From Polytrichum commune (taxonomy: Eukaryota; Streptophyta; Polytrichopsida; Polytrichales; Polytrichaceae), in assembly GCA_950295325.1 (NCBI GenBank), contig OX485808.1:11162501-11226500 (forward strand): a DNA stretch of 64,000 nt, read 5' to 3'. The notes under the pieces are model-generated. The model was not told where the DNA came from, did not search any database, and worked only from the letters and a program-made list of their open reading frames with translations. Shown here one piece after another: positions 1 through 11,708 of this stretch; the first letter of the stretch is position 1, and each line of letters opens with the position of its first letter. The position numbers and the translations under genes are program-made.

Positions 1-48
1 TTCGCACGTATATTGTTACTCCAACCAATGACTACCCCCCCCCCCCCC
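1..48. mobile_element. Right end of a poly-C-terminated TIR element, cut by the window edge
   Basis: The first 48 bases repeat, almost base for base, the right end of the element at 2346-2685: the same GCACGTATATTG stretch, then CCAACCAATGACTA, then a C run (14 C at 35-48). Only the last part of the element is inside the window. Membership of a Mutator-like family is inferred from the complete copy. Confidence 0.5.
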
Positions 49-177
49 GAGGTTATGAAAAGGCAGGGGAATCACGGTAAAATGATATATTATTATGCAT
101 GGGTGCAAAGGGTTGGGACAACATACCATACTAGTTTTATACATTGTGCAAGTACATCCAAGAAGAGATCAATTAAT

Positions 178-386
178 GTATACGAGCGTACCTCTCATTC
201 ATTGAACATTAAAGCTTTGAAATAGTACATATGCAGCTCGGAGGTTATTGTTTTTAGTTGACTTGCCACGGAAAATAGTTTTAAAGACCACGAATCAACG
301 TATACAAGATCAATTGAGTTGAATGACGACAAACCTCTAAGGTGCCAAGTTTTGTTGCTGGATGGATGAGAGGTACGCTCGTATAC
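178..386. mobile_element. 209-bp MITE with about 21-bp perfect terminal inverted repeats
   Basis: The left end reads GTATACGAGCGTACCTCTCA and the right end is its exact reverse complement, so the element is bounded by perfect inverted repeats. The interior is non-coding and AT-rich. A target-site duplication is not clear. Superfamily is not assigned. Confidence 0.6.
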
Positions 387-434
387 GATAATTCCCTCTC
401 TCCCACAAACAATAACCAAATTTACAGCGGTTAG

Positions 435-990
435 AGTGGTCATATCATATCAATTATGTGCAAGTAGTTTTAGCAAACAACAACTAAAAAACTAACAATT
501 AAGTCCACTTTTAAAAACGTAAGACATTAAACTTAAAGGCCTAACCCACCTGACTCTATTTCTAGGGTTCTTAACACCTACATGGTGTTAGTTTATTGTC
601 CCTATACTTGTAGGTAGAGCACCATATGATTGGCCGAGTGTTGGTTTTAATTAACGGTGAAATTTTGCACCATATTTGTCAACGCTGGTATCACTATTCG
701 TTTGGTCTTGTGCGTAGCTTATTGAATATTGGGTTAGGATTCAACTTCGAGGAAGATTTGTTAGAGTGATCATATCATATCAATTATGCATAGGTATTTT
801 TAGCAAGCAACAACTCAAAAAAAGTTAAGTCCACTTTTGAAAACCTAAGACACTAAACTTAAAGGCCCACCCCACTTGACTCTATCTCTAGGGTTTTTAA
901 CACCCACATGGTGTTAGTTTACTGCCCCTATACTTGTAGGTAGAGCACCATATGATTGGCTGAGTGTCGGTATTAATCAACGGTGAAATT
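435..990. repeat. Tandem duplication of a 330-bp non-coding unit
   Basis: The unit starting at CATATCATATCAATTATG (441) recurs at 771 with the same order of landmarks: AAGTCCACTTTT, CTTAAAGGCC, ACATGGTGTTAGTTTA, ACTTGTAGGTAGAGCACC and AACGGTGAAATTTTGC. The second copy stops after about 225 bp. No coding potential is seen. Confidence 0.65.
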
Positions 991-2335
991 TTGCCAGCCT
1001 TAACTTTCACAATGAGAGCAGTTGCGAGTTTTAAGCAACCAACTACTTGCTTCAGGCTATGAGGACACACATAGGATGCCTCCCAACGGGAAAACTTTGG
1101 AGGCTTCACAATGCCACCACAAGGAGTCGCACTTTGCACTGCTTTCGTTGAAATCTTCACACTCCATTTGAAATGGCAAATCCCAACAATTCATGGTGTT
1201 TTGGTGGCACATCTCTAGTGCAACATGCCTTCACAACACTTAATACAGGTAATGGCTACCACCCTTTTCCTTTTTCAGTTTTTTGTCACTCACAATCTAG
1301 CCTTCAATGTACAATTGCTTGTAATTTGCATAGGAGAATGCTCATCGAAGTGCACGTCACCTTTCACTATGTCATCTCGACCACTCTCAAACGCCACTCA
1401 CTACATGAATTCCTCATGCCCTTGCATGATTTGCCTCCTCCGGCATTCCAACCTCTCATTCATTGCGGCTTATGTCTCACTCCCTTCCTCTTCAAAGATT
1501 ATGCTTATGAGAACTTACTGTTTAAAATCCCAAAACTACATTGCATAACTATTAGGCCATCGTTGAATCAATCTTAGGGGTTTTTTTTTGTTGCCATGCA
1601 ATGTTTGGTCATTCACCTTTGCTTCCATCTCTAACCAAGGGTATGGTGCTCTTAGTTTGCTACCAATGCCTATTTTGGTCACTCACCTTGGTTTTCATCT
1701 TTGCTTGAGGTTATCAAGTCAAGACTTTGTGCTCTCAATTCCTTTAGCATGATGTGTGACTTGCCAAAAGGCTCGAACTTCAACCAATTAATTCTTAACC
1801 TCAACCTCTCTATCTTCACACAAGTGTTAGTCTTTGGTATTGGGCAATACCCACTATCTCTCATTTGTCATTCATTTCCTTATAATTGATTATGTTTTAT
1901 CACTTGGATTGAAAGTAACATCAAACAAATTTGCACAATGTTCCGGAGAAACTTTTACCTTGTCACTAAAGAATGCCACTCATACAAAGGCTCATCCTAC
2001 ACCCCCCCCCCCCCAAACCTCACCCACTACGTAGAACAAACCGAAGCATGCTCTATATATAGTAGTCAAAACTTGTATGAGCAGTGATGAAAATATAGAT
2101 ACAAAGTATTTTTATTTTTCCTCTAATTTATACAATATTTATATGTTGGTTTGTATAATATATGTACCATTGAATCCAATGTATGGTTAGAGAATGTACA
2201 ATATATGAACGTACATTTGTTCAACATCATAGACCTTGAAATGAAAGAACGTGATCATTTGAAGAATAATCCAAAGAACTCGGTTTAGGGGATTAAGTTG
2301 GTCACATCATTGACTTATGAAGGTAATATATATAA
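991..2335. other. Intergenic stretch, no supported gene
   Basis: Open frames of up to 134 codons occur on the plus strand near 1173-1577. They overlap each other in different frames and match no family I recognise, so I treat them as chance. A 13-base C run lies at 2002-2014. Confidence 0.4.
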
Positions 2336-2345
2336 AGACTTAGGG

Positions 2346-2685
2346 CTCGGGGGGGGGGGGGGGCAGTGTGTTAAAAAGTTAAGGATATAGGTGCGAACAA
2401 CCATTATTTTATAGGGGGGTATTACTTTCAATTCTTTTTTTTTCACATGCTATCATTATGTAAATTTCTACTTTGGGTTAATAGAAAAATGGCTTGCATT
2501 ACTTATAATTCCAAATTACCTATTATTCCATACCCTATAGTACTTTAAAGATGTCCAATGCCATTTTTGATACCCTATATTACTCTTAAGTCCATTTATA
2601 ATTTTTAGCCCCCATGTTTTTAAAACACCCTATCATTTGTTCGCACGTATATTGCTACTCCAACCAATGACTACCCCCCCCCCTG
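2346..2685. mobile_element. Mutator-like non-autonomous element with poly-G/poly-C ends
   Basis: The element begins CTC plus a 15-base G run (2349-2363) and ends with a 10-base C run (2674-2683) plus TG. Inside each end the two arms again match as inverted copies, both carrying GTGCGAACAA close to ATAGGG. A 10-bp direct repeat, AGACTTAGGG, lies at 2336-2345 and 2686-2695 and is read as the target-site duplication. A duplication of 9-10 bp and long G-rich inverted repeats are typical of Mutator-like elements. No transposase frame is present. Confidence 0.55.
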
Positions 2686-2695
2686 AGACTTAGGG

Positions 2696-3543
2696 TCTCC
2701 ATTCAAGTACAAGAATCACCATTAAAATACAAAATGTTCCAAGCAAGTTTATTCCTTTGTATAAGGTAGGCACGTCATGATGTTGACAAATATGGGTCCA
2801 TCAACATATCCCATGTTATTCAATGGTAATAATGGACGACACATGAATGAGAGTACATAGCCAAAACTTGATGTATCTTTAATATGGATTGTCTTTCACA
2901 TGATCTAGTGAATCATTACTCATGGAGGTGGTATGAAAACACTTATGGCTTACCATAATATTATATAATATGTAGATTTATTAATATTAGTGATAGAAGA
3001 AAATCGAATTCAAGGTGAATTAAAGATAGAATAAAATCAATTTGAAACCATTTTTCATTCAAGGGCCCAAACATCTTTGTGAACCAAGGCAAGATTTAAG
3101 TTGTCGACGTAGGTCATCACCATGGTCCTGAAGGGGGACATGTTAATTATAAACCTCATCACCATTGCTCAGGGAGTGCACTATTCATTAAAACCAAGCA
3201 TCATGTGCGTGCATGCCCCTTATTAAAATACCCCTGTATACATTTTATTTTTGCTAAAATCAAGCAATATACTTACAAATCTCATTGCTTCAAAATACAT
3301 TTCCATACGTACACAAGGGTCCAAAAACAAATACAGAAATTGTATATAACATAGGTACAAATGTTTGGAAATGCAAAAATATGGCCCTATTATATGTATA
3401 ATATCAAAACATGGATTTTTAGTTATAAAGTCGTTACTTAGTGGATGAAAAAACACATGATTCTTGGTCCAGGTCTGACTTGAACGCGTAAACGCGTACT
3501 TTACATATATTTTTCTATAGCCTCGTGTATATCTACTTCTTGC
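2696..3543. other. Intergenic AT-rich stretch
   Basis: No family resemblance was seen in any frame, and no clear repeat boundary. It runs up to the 3' side of the decayed transposase that follows on the minus strand. Confidence 0.4.
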
Positions 3544-4620
3544 TTAATAGCAATATGTCTCTTGTACGTACATTTTGTACATGCTTGTTTTAAATAATAC
3601 CCCTTTTGTGCACCCACGTGTATAAATACAGTACTTGAAGAGTGCACTCCCTGGGCACCATTGTCTTCCTCCCCGGAAAGAATTGAGTCTTTCGTTGTCG
3701 ACAAGCTCAAGCAAACGTTTGGCATCAATTTCACCTTGATTTAATAAAGCATTGTGCAAGATTATGCATGTGGTAAAGACATTGGGAAGATATTTGAGGT
3801 TTAAATTGGTTTTGCCCTCTAATTCACTCCAAGTTTCTTTTAGAACACCAAATGCATTATCCACAACCCCTCCACCCCCTTTGTAACTTATGGTTGTATA
3901 ATGATTCAAGAATAGTTGGATTTTGAGAGCAGTGGGGAACCATCAATTGTGACATCAAGGGGTGGTACCCTAACTCACCCAAAAGGTAGCGGGGTACCCG
4001 TCCATTCCAATAGAAACATCAAACAAACTTTCATTTCGTGCTAAGTGATATAGATTATATCAATACAACATATGTGTATCATTTGTTGATCTTGGCATAC
4101 CCAAAAATAAGTCCAAAATCCTCATACGGCAATCAACTACAGTTTGGCAGTTAATAAAGTACCAATGTGTTTTGAAGTAAAAATAATCTTATGGCCCACC
4201 CTTGGTTTAGTGATGGCAATGTGAGTTCCATCAATTGCCCCCCCAACTGCAAGAAGCCCCTACAACCGTTTGAATTCATGTTCGGTTTGGACCAACCTAG
4301 CACCAATTGGCCTGGTAATTTCATGCCTAAGTACCACGTTGATTGCATGACAAGTGCCTTGTATGATACTAGACATGGTAGAGGTCCCAAATGCAAACAA
4401 TTTAGAGCATAGTTGCATACTAGAACCTTGAGCTAACTTCAAGAGGGTATAAGAAACTCTAATCATCACCAAAATTGCTAATCTACATATGATATTTTGG
4501 CGTTGGATATGGGGGCGTAAAAACTTAGATAACCTAAAAACACTTGCTTTGATTATCCAAAAGAGGAAAATCCATCTATAATCATCATATTCATAAAGCA
4601 CAAATTGTGAAAACCATACG
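3544..4620 (-). pseudogene. Decayed PIF/Harbinger-type transposase
   Basis: Reading the minus strand from about 4600 downward, pieces of a DDE transposase of the PIF/Harbinger (HARBI1) family appear in order but in different frames. First comes a helical N-terminal part with ITRPIGARLVQTEHEF. Then comes the first catalytic block, GAIDGTHIAITKPR, near 4235-4190. A piece reading RILDLFLGMPRSTNDTHM follows near 4120-4070, then GYHPLMSQLMVP near 3990-3940. The last is the C-terminal block VVDNAFGVLKETWSELEG with LPNVFTTCIILHN near 3875-3740. The family protein is about 400 residues, so most of the catalytic region is represented. Several frameshifts and stops make it non-functional. MITEs at 6251-6740 and 51273-51771 have ends of the kind this transposase family mobilises. 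Confidence 0.75.
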
Positions 4621-5384
4621 GTGGACCGTGGTTAACCCAAAATCCTCAATCATGATCAATAAATGAGATGGAGTGGCATAACTGAAAGACATGAAGGGCC
4701 ATAAGTGCGATCATTTTAGTAGCATGGATGTGTCTTCCCAACTCGTCGACATCCGTATTTGCTCCTAAAGAACTTGGTTGCTCTATCACCAAACTTGTGA
4801 ACTTACATAGAGAATCATGCACATTCAACAAGAGAAATAGAAGAGAAGATACAAATGCCAAAAACTTCGTGGGGGTCTTCAAACCACATCATTTCTACTA
4901 ACAACATGAATTAGGAATACGTTGTTAAATTGGCATGGCATAACAACTCTATGTATGAAAGACAGTATGTAATACTAATTTGGTAAAGAAGTTGATATTA
5001 CACGTGCAAGTATGAGGTTTCCAAAAACTTTAGAAGTAAAGCCTAAATCCGTTCAATAAGTCATGATTACATACTCTTATTAATCAAAATTCCATAACTG
5101 CAAAATTGAAATACTTACACTGGAATCGGAAATTGTGATGTTGAGAGGGGTAAAGTAACACAGAAAAAGAGAATGGTGGCAATCAAGGGTTGTCATCTAT
5201 GAGGTAATATTTGCATAGTAGTTTGTGGAAAATAGATTTTGGGCAAAAGAGGAAGGTATATATACACAATCTTGCCATTTTTGTTTAATTGTTTGGTTAA
5301 CAGAAACACAGAAAGGAGGATTTGAGTTTTGAATTGGAATTTCGATGTTGGTTTTGGAATGTGATTCATTAGATGTTTAGGGTC
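4621..5384. other. Spacer between the transposase relic and a LINE 3' end
   Basis: A 78-codon minus-strand frame at 4882-4646 could be the degenerate N-terminal region of the neighbouring transposase, but no diagnostic motif is visible. The rest holds nothing I can support. Confidence 0.3.
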
Positions 5385-6060
5385 CGAGTACAGCACATAA
5401 GTGGTTGTAGAGTTTGAAGTTGGCAGAGTAGTGTCTGAGTTGATGGATTTGAGTGCAGCTTGTTTTCAACATAGTAAGAAGATATCGGTGGAACACAGGT
5501 TCTACAGTTGTTCCCTTGCTCAACATGTGTGGAGATACGTTGCTAACATCATTTGGCAACTCTTCGTCCAAAAAAGGGAATTTCGGCATGTGCAAGTCCT
5601 TTTTTTTATGTTGCAATGTCTTTTTGATCAACCTTTGTCTAAAACACTTAAACGGTTTGGTCGCATTTGGTTCTTCTTAAGAAGTTGTCTTCCGTGGATC
5701 ATCTGGCGGCAACGGAATGATCTAATTTTTAATAAATTGCAATGGCCCATGAGAAAACACGTCAAATCATTTGGGATGCCTTGCAAGATTACGGGAGGAT
5801 CGAATGGAAACGGACGCTTAGGGACTTGGAAAAAACCCAGGATGTGGCCTACCATGACATTCTTAACAAATTTGATTTGACTTGGGGGGTCAAAGGTCTT
5901 ACTATGACTTGGAGCAACTTAGTCATTACTGGGAAGGATAGGCCTCATATGAGCATTATTTCTTGATTTCCACTCATGTTGCACTGTTTCGGCCTGGGTG
6001 GTTGTATTTTAGGTTCTTTTTGCAATTGAATTTTCAATTTGTGCCCCCCCCCCAAAAAAA
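5385..6060 (+). mobile_element. 3' end of an L1-type LINE (zf-RVT domain)
   Basis: The plus strand codes for the C-terminal zinc-binding region that follows reverse transcriptase in plant L1-like retrotransposons. Visible landmarks are VEHRFYSCSLAQHVWRY (5488-5540), then PWIIWRQRNDLIFN (5695-5735). These correspond to the family pattern of a His/Cys pair followed by a W-x-x-W-x-x-RN-x-x-x-F helix. A frameshift near 5740 moves the continuation (KTRQIIWDALQDYGRIEWKR) into another frame, which ends at a stop after 5960. The 3' region ends in a 10-base C run (6044-6053) followed by an A run. The reverse transcriptase itself is missing, so this is a 5'-truncated dead copy. Confidence 0.7.
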
Positions 6061-6250
6061 ACAAAAACATAGTAAGAAGAAGGTCCTCCGGGCACACACA
6101 TATCCTCCAGCATTGTTGTCTATCATTGTGCTTTGTATTGTACGGCATGGGTTTAGCTAGTTACATGGGGAGGATTACACCGGCCACACAAGATCCAACA
6201 ATTGGTCAAAGAGGTTGAGTGTGCAACTGAGAGTTGTTGGCATAATCTGA

Positions 6251-6740
6251 GGGCCGCTTCACACTGTGGCCGTCCAAGTTGAGAGGCCATGGGATTGAGT
6301 GGCCAAACTTTGTTGAGAGTCCAAAGAAATGAACTAAAAATAGCCAATAAAATGTAGTAATTGGAGCCTTCGGCCATGCATAGTGTGAAGCCTCCAAAGG
6401 CCAAACCCAAAGTCCAAACCCATCCCATGAAGAAGGAGCATCCCACTTTATTCCTTGCCCAAAACAACTCCTCCAATCTAACGGCCAAGATCTTGTCAAT
6501 GTATGATTTTTTTATGAAAAAAAAATTGATGGCCTCTCAACCATAGTTTGGATTTCCATTCCCATCTGACCCAAACTTCCAGAGTCCATCGCCTTCTTCA
6601 AAAAATAATCATTTAAAATTATAACATCCTTTGGACTTTGGCCTTAGTATGAAGGGTCGAAAGACCAAACTCTTGGTTTCTTGCAATCTCATTGGTGGAA
6701 ATCAACGGACTCTCGAGCTTCGGCCATAGTGTGAAGCACC
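6251..6740. mobile_element. Probable 490-bp relative of the GGGCC-ended MITE
   Basis: The left end GGGCCGCTTCACACTGTGGC and the right end (reverse complement GGTGCTTCACACTATGGC) form imperfect inverted repeats. They resemble the ends of the better preserved element at 51273-51771, which has nearly the same length. No clean target-site duplication is seen, so the boundary is approximate. Confidence 0.4.
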
Positions 6741-8599
6741 TCTGATTACACAAACTGGTTATAAAATTCTGTGGCCACACAGATTGGTTATAATCTCCAA
6801 ACGAGGGCAACATTTGTCACCCAAGCACATTAGTTCGTTGTGCAAGCAAGGTCTGTTTATTTTAGAACATAAAATTATCAGAGAACGAGGGGGGGGGGGG
6901 GGAGGTTTGTGAACCTGGAGTTTGGATTTTGCAGGTGTTATCGAATGTTGAGTCCCATCAAAATTGCAAGCAAATTGTGGAAGTTCAGTGGCGGAGAAGG
7001 AAAGCTGAATGGGGCGAGGGACTACTGGACTATTGAGAGAAAAACGTGCCAAAAATTGAGAAGGTTGGTATTGCTGGACAAGCCCTGTATGAACCCTCTT
7101 TAAAACAAGCCACATGTAAGAAAGCAGATTAGGATAAAACCGACTGTAAATACCAAGGCCTCATAATAGCCAGTAAAAGACCTCAGAATGTGTGAACAGG
7201 GCCAACCCTACAAACCCGGCCAGTTTCAACGTTTAGAAACGGTGGAACCAAAAGTCAAGTAAGGTTGGGCTTTAAGCCACATATATTATTTTTACATGAA
7301 TTATGTCATTTTAAAGATGTTTACTCTTGCCATTTTGAAGTGCGCCTCAAACACTTCAGAATACTTCTTCACAATTATTCTCAAGTCCATCATCGGCTTT
7401 CTACATTTTTTGGGGGGATGAAAGCTATACGTCATCCCATAACATTATTCAATTGTCATCAACCGTTTCATTCTAATAATATAAAGTGATAATGTTTCAT
7501 CCAAATCTCACTTATTTTCAAGTTGAATCTACGTACTGACTGACCAATATTCGTAAGATATAATTCTAGCACCTTACATTACATTTTTCCAGCCCCACCC
7601 AACCTAGTCACCCAACTAAATAATGTTATGCCACAATTAACGTAAATGAAGTTGATGCAAACTTTGGTATGACATGCCATGACATCTTTATTTGGCATGT
7701 ACAAATTCTTTCGGGTCAATACTGAGATGATATAAGGTGGGCATACTCAGAAAAATCAACATATATATAACCTGAAACCAGCACTATGTCTGGTTTATAG
7801 TCGTCTCTTACTTAATCTAAACTTTTGTATATCTCTTGGCATTCTTAGTCTCGTCAAATCTGCCCATTGAGTTTCCTCCTGCCGTGTTGCTGGTAGTCAC
7901 TTATGTAATTTCTCTACCCATTTCTATAATCTTCCAGCTTGCATTGCCGCGCCACATAGACTTAGAAACGGATGATTGGTGAAGTAAAAAGTTTGTGAGA
8001 TTTCCTACCCGGATGCCTAGTTTCTGTCGCTCTGCTCCTTTATGAATGTCTGATCTAATTCTCAGGGTTAATGGGTATGCAGAATATATCATCACTCCCC
8101 GCAACAATTTACTTTCTTCACTGTCGCACTGAATGGGTGGATGTGTGTTTCCAATGGTATGAGGGGTTACAAGATCTTCAAACTCAACTTGAAGATGCAT
8201 GTGATGCAACTAGTGTCAGATTGAGTCATTTTGTAGTGTTGTTGGCCTGTCATTCCCATAATTTCGGTAGTGAGTTGATAATAGTTGGTGTGGGTTCTGT
8301 TTTGTGCCCATTTTGTGGAAGCCCCGTACTCATCAAGGCTATGGTGGCGCAAGAGCAGGGATCGAGTGTCGTGGAGGTCATTTCTGAAGAATCTAAGCGC
8401 GATGTCGCAACATTAATTCACCCCCAGAGCTAGGAGTTTCAAAGCTCTCAACTTCTTTCCTTGCTGCTGGCCAGGTTGAATCAGGGAACGATGGGTCACA
8501 TGCCTCCACATCATCAGACTTACATGTTACTCTTTGGCCCAATAGATTGAAGCTTCCAAAATTCACTGGAGCGAGCTGGCAGCATCGGTGAGTGTCGGG
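6741..8599. other. Spacer with no supported gene
   Basis: It contains a 14-base G run at 6889-6902. A plus-strand 120-codon frame at 8071-8433 contains a CPFCGSP motif and lies directly upstream of a kinase pseudogene. It could be a remnant of that protein's N-terminal region, but I do not recognise it. The remainder is AT-rich. Confidence 0.3.
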
Positions 8600-9500
8600 A
8601 TGGATGAAAGGGATATTTAGGCGAACTATAGAATGTTTGAAATTCTTCAGCCTAAGCAGTGGGGTGGTTTCTGTTCCACCAACAATGGTCGTTTGGTGGT
8701 TGGCAAGAAGATTAGAGAGGGAGCACAGGCAAACATCTTCGAAGCGGAATGGATCACATGGCCTAGTGGCACATCCAGATTCGAAGTGGTGATGAAGGAA
8801 TCAAGGGAAATCACTCCCTTGAATCCAAGATATTCTGCAGAAGGAATGGCCCCAAGATATGCTTCGGAACAGCCGCCAAGGACCCTAATTGAGTGCTGGT
8901 GGCAACTCATTCAGCTCCATATGGGGCGGACAATGCTGAATAATGGAAGGTTTGCATTCTGGATAGAGAAGTGTCGGGGAGATCCGAGGAAAATTATTCA
9001 GCAGATTAATCAAGTCCCACCCTTCTTGGATTGTGATTGAAGCCATCATGAGAGACATTGCCAAAGGGATGTGTTGGTTTCTCCACTCCACAAGGGAAGA
9101 CTGCAACATGATTTGTCGCAGCCAAGGCCCCTGCCGGCGTACTTTTGAATGGTATCGGATTATAAATGCTCAGTTGGGTTCAGGGGACGTGGTTTTGAGG
9201 GGCACCAGAAAATTTGTTGGGACAAAAATACTCCAATTTTGGAGAACACCGGAACCTTCATTCTTTGTCCACCGAGAAATCGGTTGTAAGTATATAGTTT
9301 TGCAGTGGCTTGTTACGAAGTCATAACTGGACAGATTCCGCTCCAGGACATTGATGTGCGAGCCAGTATGATGTTGTCCTTGATGGTGCAAGACCAAATC
9401 TACCTCGATATGTCAAACCTCAGATGAGGGCATTGCTAAATAGCTGTTGGATTAGGGATCCATTGGAAAGACCTACATTTTAATTAGATATTAAGAAAAT
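8600..9500 (+). pseudogene. Decayed plant protein kinase
   Basis: Parts of a serine/threonine kinase domain can be read in order on the plus strand. The N-lobe GRLVVGKKIREGAQANIFEA (about 8686-8745) resembles a glycine-rich loop, and is followed by FEVVMK with the candidate ATP-binding lysine. Near 9035-9070 is IMRDIAKGMCW, the helix before the catalytic loop. Near 9215-9250 is VGTKILQFWRTPEP, a distorted GT-x-x-WRAPE activation-segment end. Near 9310-9470 are CYEVITGQIPLQDIDVR and, in another frame, LLNSCWIRDPLERPTF, the terminal W and R landmarks of subdomain XI. The HRD and DFG motifs are not found and the frame changes at least twice, so it is dead. The same type of kinase forms the N-terminal half of the PNL gene at 24077-17195. 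Confidence 0.6.
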
Positions 9501-11708
9501 TCAACCAGTTCAACATCGCGGACCAACAGTCACAATCTAGTCATGTTTTCCTTCCGGAACATGACTAGATGTCTTAGCAACTGACCCTCCTTATATTTCC
9601 AGGAAGCAGTTGCGGATTGTTCAGTGATTGATTGGAGATGCAAGCAATCCTGACAAATCGAAGACGAAATTCTGAATTGGTCAGTCCTGACAGGATCAGT
9701 GGTGTTCGCATGTAAAAAACTTGCAGAAATTCCATCTTCTGAATAAAACTTTGTGGTTCTTATTGAACCTACCTGGAGTTACTTGAGGATGTTTTGATGT
9801 GGCCAAATGGCTTCTGAAATACTAGTATTTAACACGTGTTTGTTGCATTCTAGGGTTGCAAATGTTATGGATGTTAGATATGCGAGGAAAAATGGATAAA
9901 CTAGCACAAATGTTGGGTGTGGAATATCTAATGAAATTTCTTCCAGAATTCTAGTGGGCGTAGCATGTTGAGCTGGAATTCTGACTTCATGAGGTTGTGG
10001 TCTTTCCTCCCATGGACCTAGTAATATGTTTTGTTAGAATGCCATGGACCCAATTGAAGTTGTGAATTGGATGGGCAACTAGGGGTTAGGATCTGTATAC
10101 ACATCCAATGTGGTTCTTATATAACCTACCTGGAGTTACTTTAGGGATGTTTTGATGTGGCCAAACAGCATCTGTAATACTAGTATTTAATATGCATTTG
10201 TCACATTCTAGGAACTTTGCAAATAATGCGGATTTATATATGCAAGAACTCGTCTAGACTGTCAGGTACAGTTCTGACAGGAAGTTTAGTTTTTGAGAAA
10301 GCTCTGATGAACTGGGTAAGCATAAAAAAATTTCTAATCACTTGTTGCACAATAATTTTGTCCAAATACAAATTCTTCTCAGCACTCTTATGGTTGTGTT
10401 CATGCAACATGCAGGAAATACAGTAAACAAACTAGCCTCAGTGGAGGAGTGAGTTAAGAACAATTCTCGATGGAGATCAGGAGGGTTGGGGAAGTTGATG
10501 CTGAAGAGGCAAAGCGGAAGTTGAGGAATTTAAAGGAAGTGGCCATGTCATTTAAACCAATGGTAGAGTTGGCAAAAAAGAGTCTTGGGGAGGCGTGTAT
10601 CCTATCAAGGAGTTTTTTTTTTTGCTTGGAACAGAGACCTCATTCACAGAGACCTCAAGCGCCCTAAGGCATCTAGTAAGCTTCGAAGTGATGCCAAGGA
10701 GGGAGATTGTATTGTTGAAGGGAAAGATTTAGGGACCTTCTGTTGACATTTCTCATTTATTAATCGACTGCCCAATAGCCGTAATGGACCTAGTGGAGAG
10801 CAAGCTCTGATGAATTAAGTAATTAAGCATGACTGACTTCGAATTGCTTGTTGCACAGATGTTTTTTTCCAATCGTGAATACGTAGTATTCTCAGTATGT
10901 GGAGTGTCTTCGTATTCTTCTTCTTCTTATGTCACTTGTTGAATTGTTGGTGTATGGACCTAGCACATTGTCCAGGAAGGTCAAGTGGGAGGTTGACATG
11001 TGAAGATGGATCAAGCATTATGATATTATAGATTTCTCATTTGAGGATTTGTTCTAAACCCTAAACCCTCACTACTGAGTTTCTTGAGAATTAATGTCTC
11101 ACTAAACCCTCATTAATGAATTTCTTGAGACATTAGTTGGACTGTGAGGGGTTTAGACAAGACAAGTCTCAAATGTCTACTTCAAGACATTGCCCAGACA
11201 TTCAGTATAAGTATGTCTAAATTGAGACATTTTCATGTATTAACATTAACTGGACCAGCTGGTGAAACTGGTTGTTTACTACTCTTTGCAACATCCCCAC
11301 TTGCCGTAATCACATTCGTCCATCTTCCGTAGAGATGGGTTGCTAATATTGGTTGATTCTTGGATTGGATCTTTGATCCTCTTTCAGCCTTTTGGAAGAG
11401 ATCCAAGTGTTGTATTATTCTTATTAGCTTGATGTCAGATGTGAGGCTCATCAAATCTCATATTAATCTAATAACTTATCGAATGGTGCGTGGCTATTCA
11501 ACATCTTGCTCAAGCTCACGACTATTTCCTTGTATAAAAAATTCATCCATGATCGGCACAGCCCTTCCCTCTCAAAGGGACCTTTCCAAATACAAATCTA
11601 AGTCCCAAAACAATACAAAAGAGTTATGGTGTGGCTTAACCCCCAATTTAGAAGAAGTAGATCCCCGACACTTCTAGTCCCTGAATTTACAAACCTATCC
11701 TTCTTGTT
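9501..11708. other. Non-coding stretch with local duplications
   Basis: A segment of about 130 bp starting TGTGGTTCTTAT at 9752 recurs at 10109 with the same landmarks (CTACCTGGAGTTACTT, GATGTGGCCAAA, ATACTAGTATTTAA). A second segment starting AGCTCTGATGAA at 10299 recurs near 10803. A 12-bp stem hairpin, TCTAGTCATGTT with its complement, lies at 9536-9569. A 65-codon frame at 10470-10667 is lysine- and glutamate-rich but unrecognised. Telomere-like CCCTAAACCCT occurs once near 11058. Confidence 0.4.

Noticed and set aside
1173..1577. 134-codon and overlapping 107-codon plus-strand frames
   Set aside because: They overlap in two frames, show no recognisable domain and lie next to non-coding repeats.
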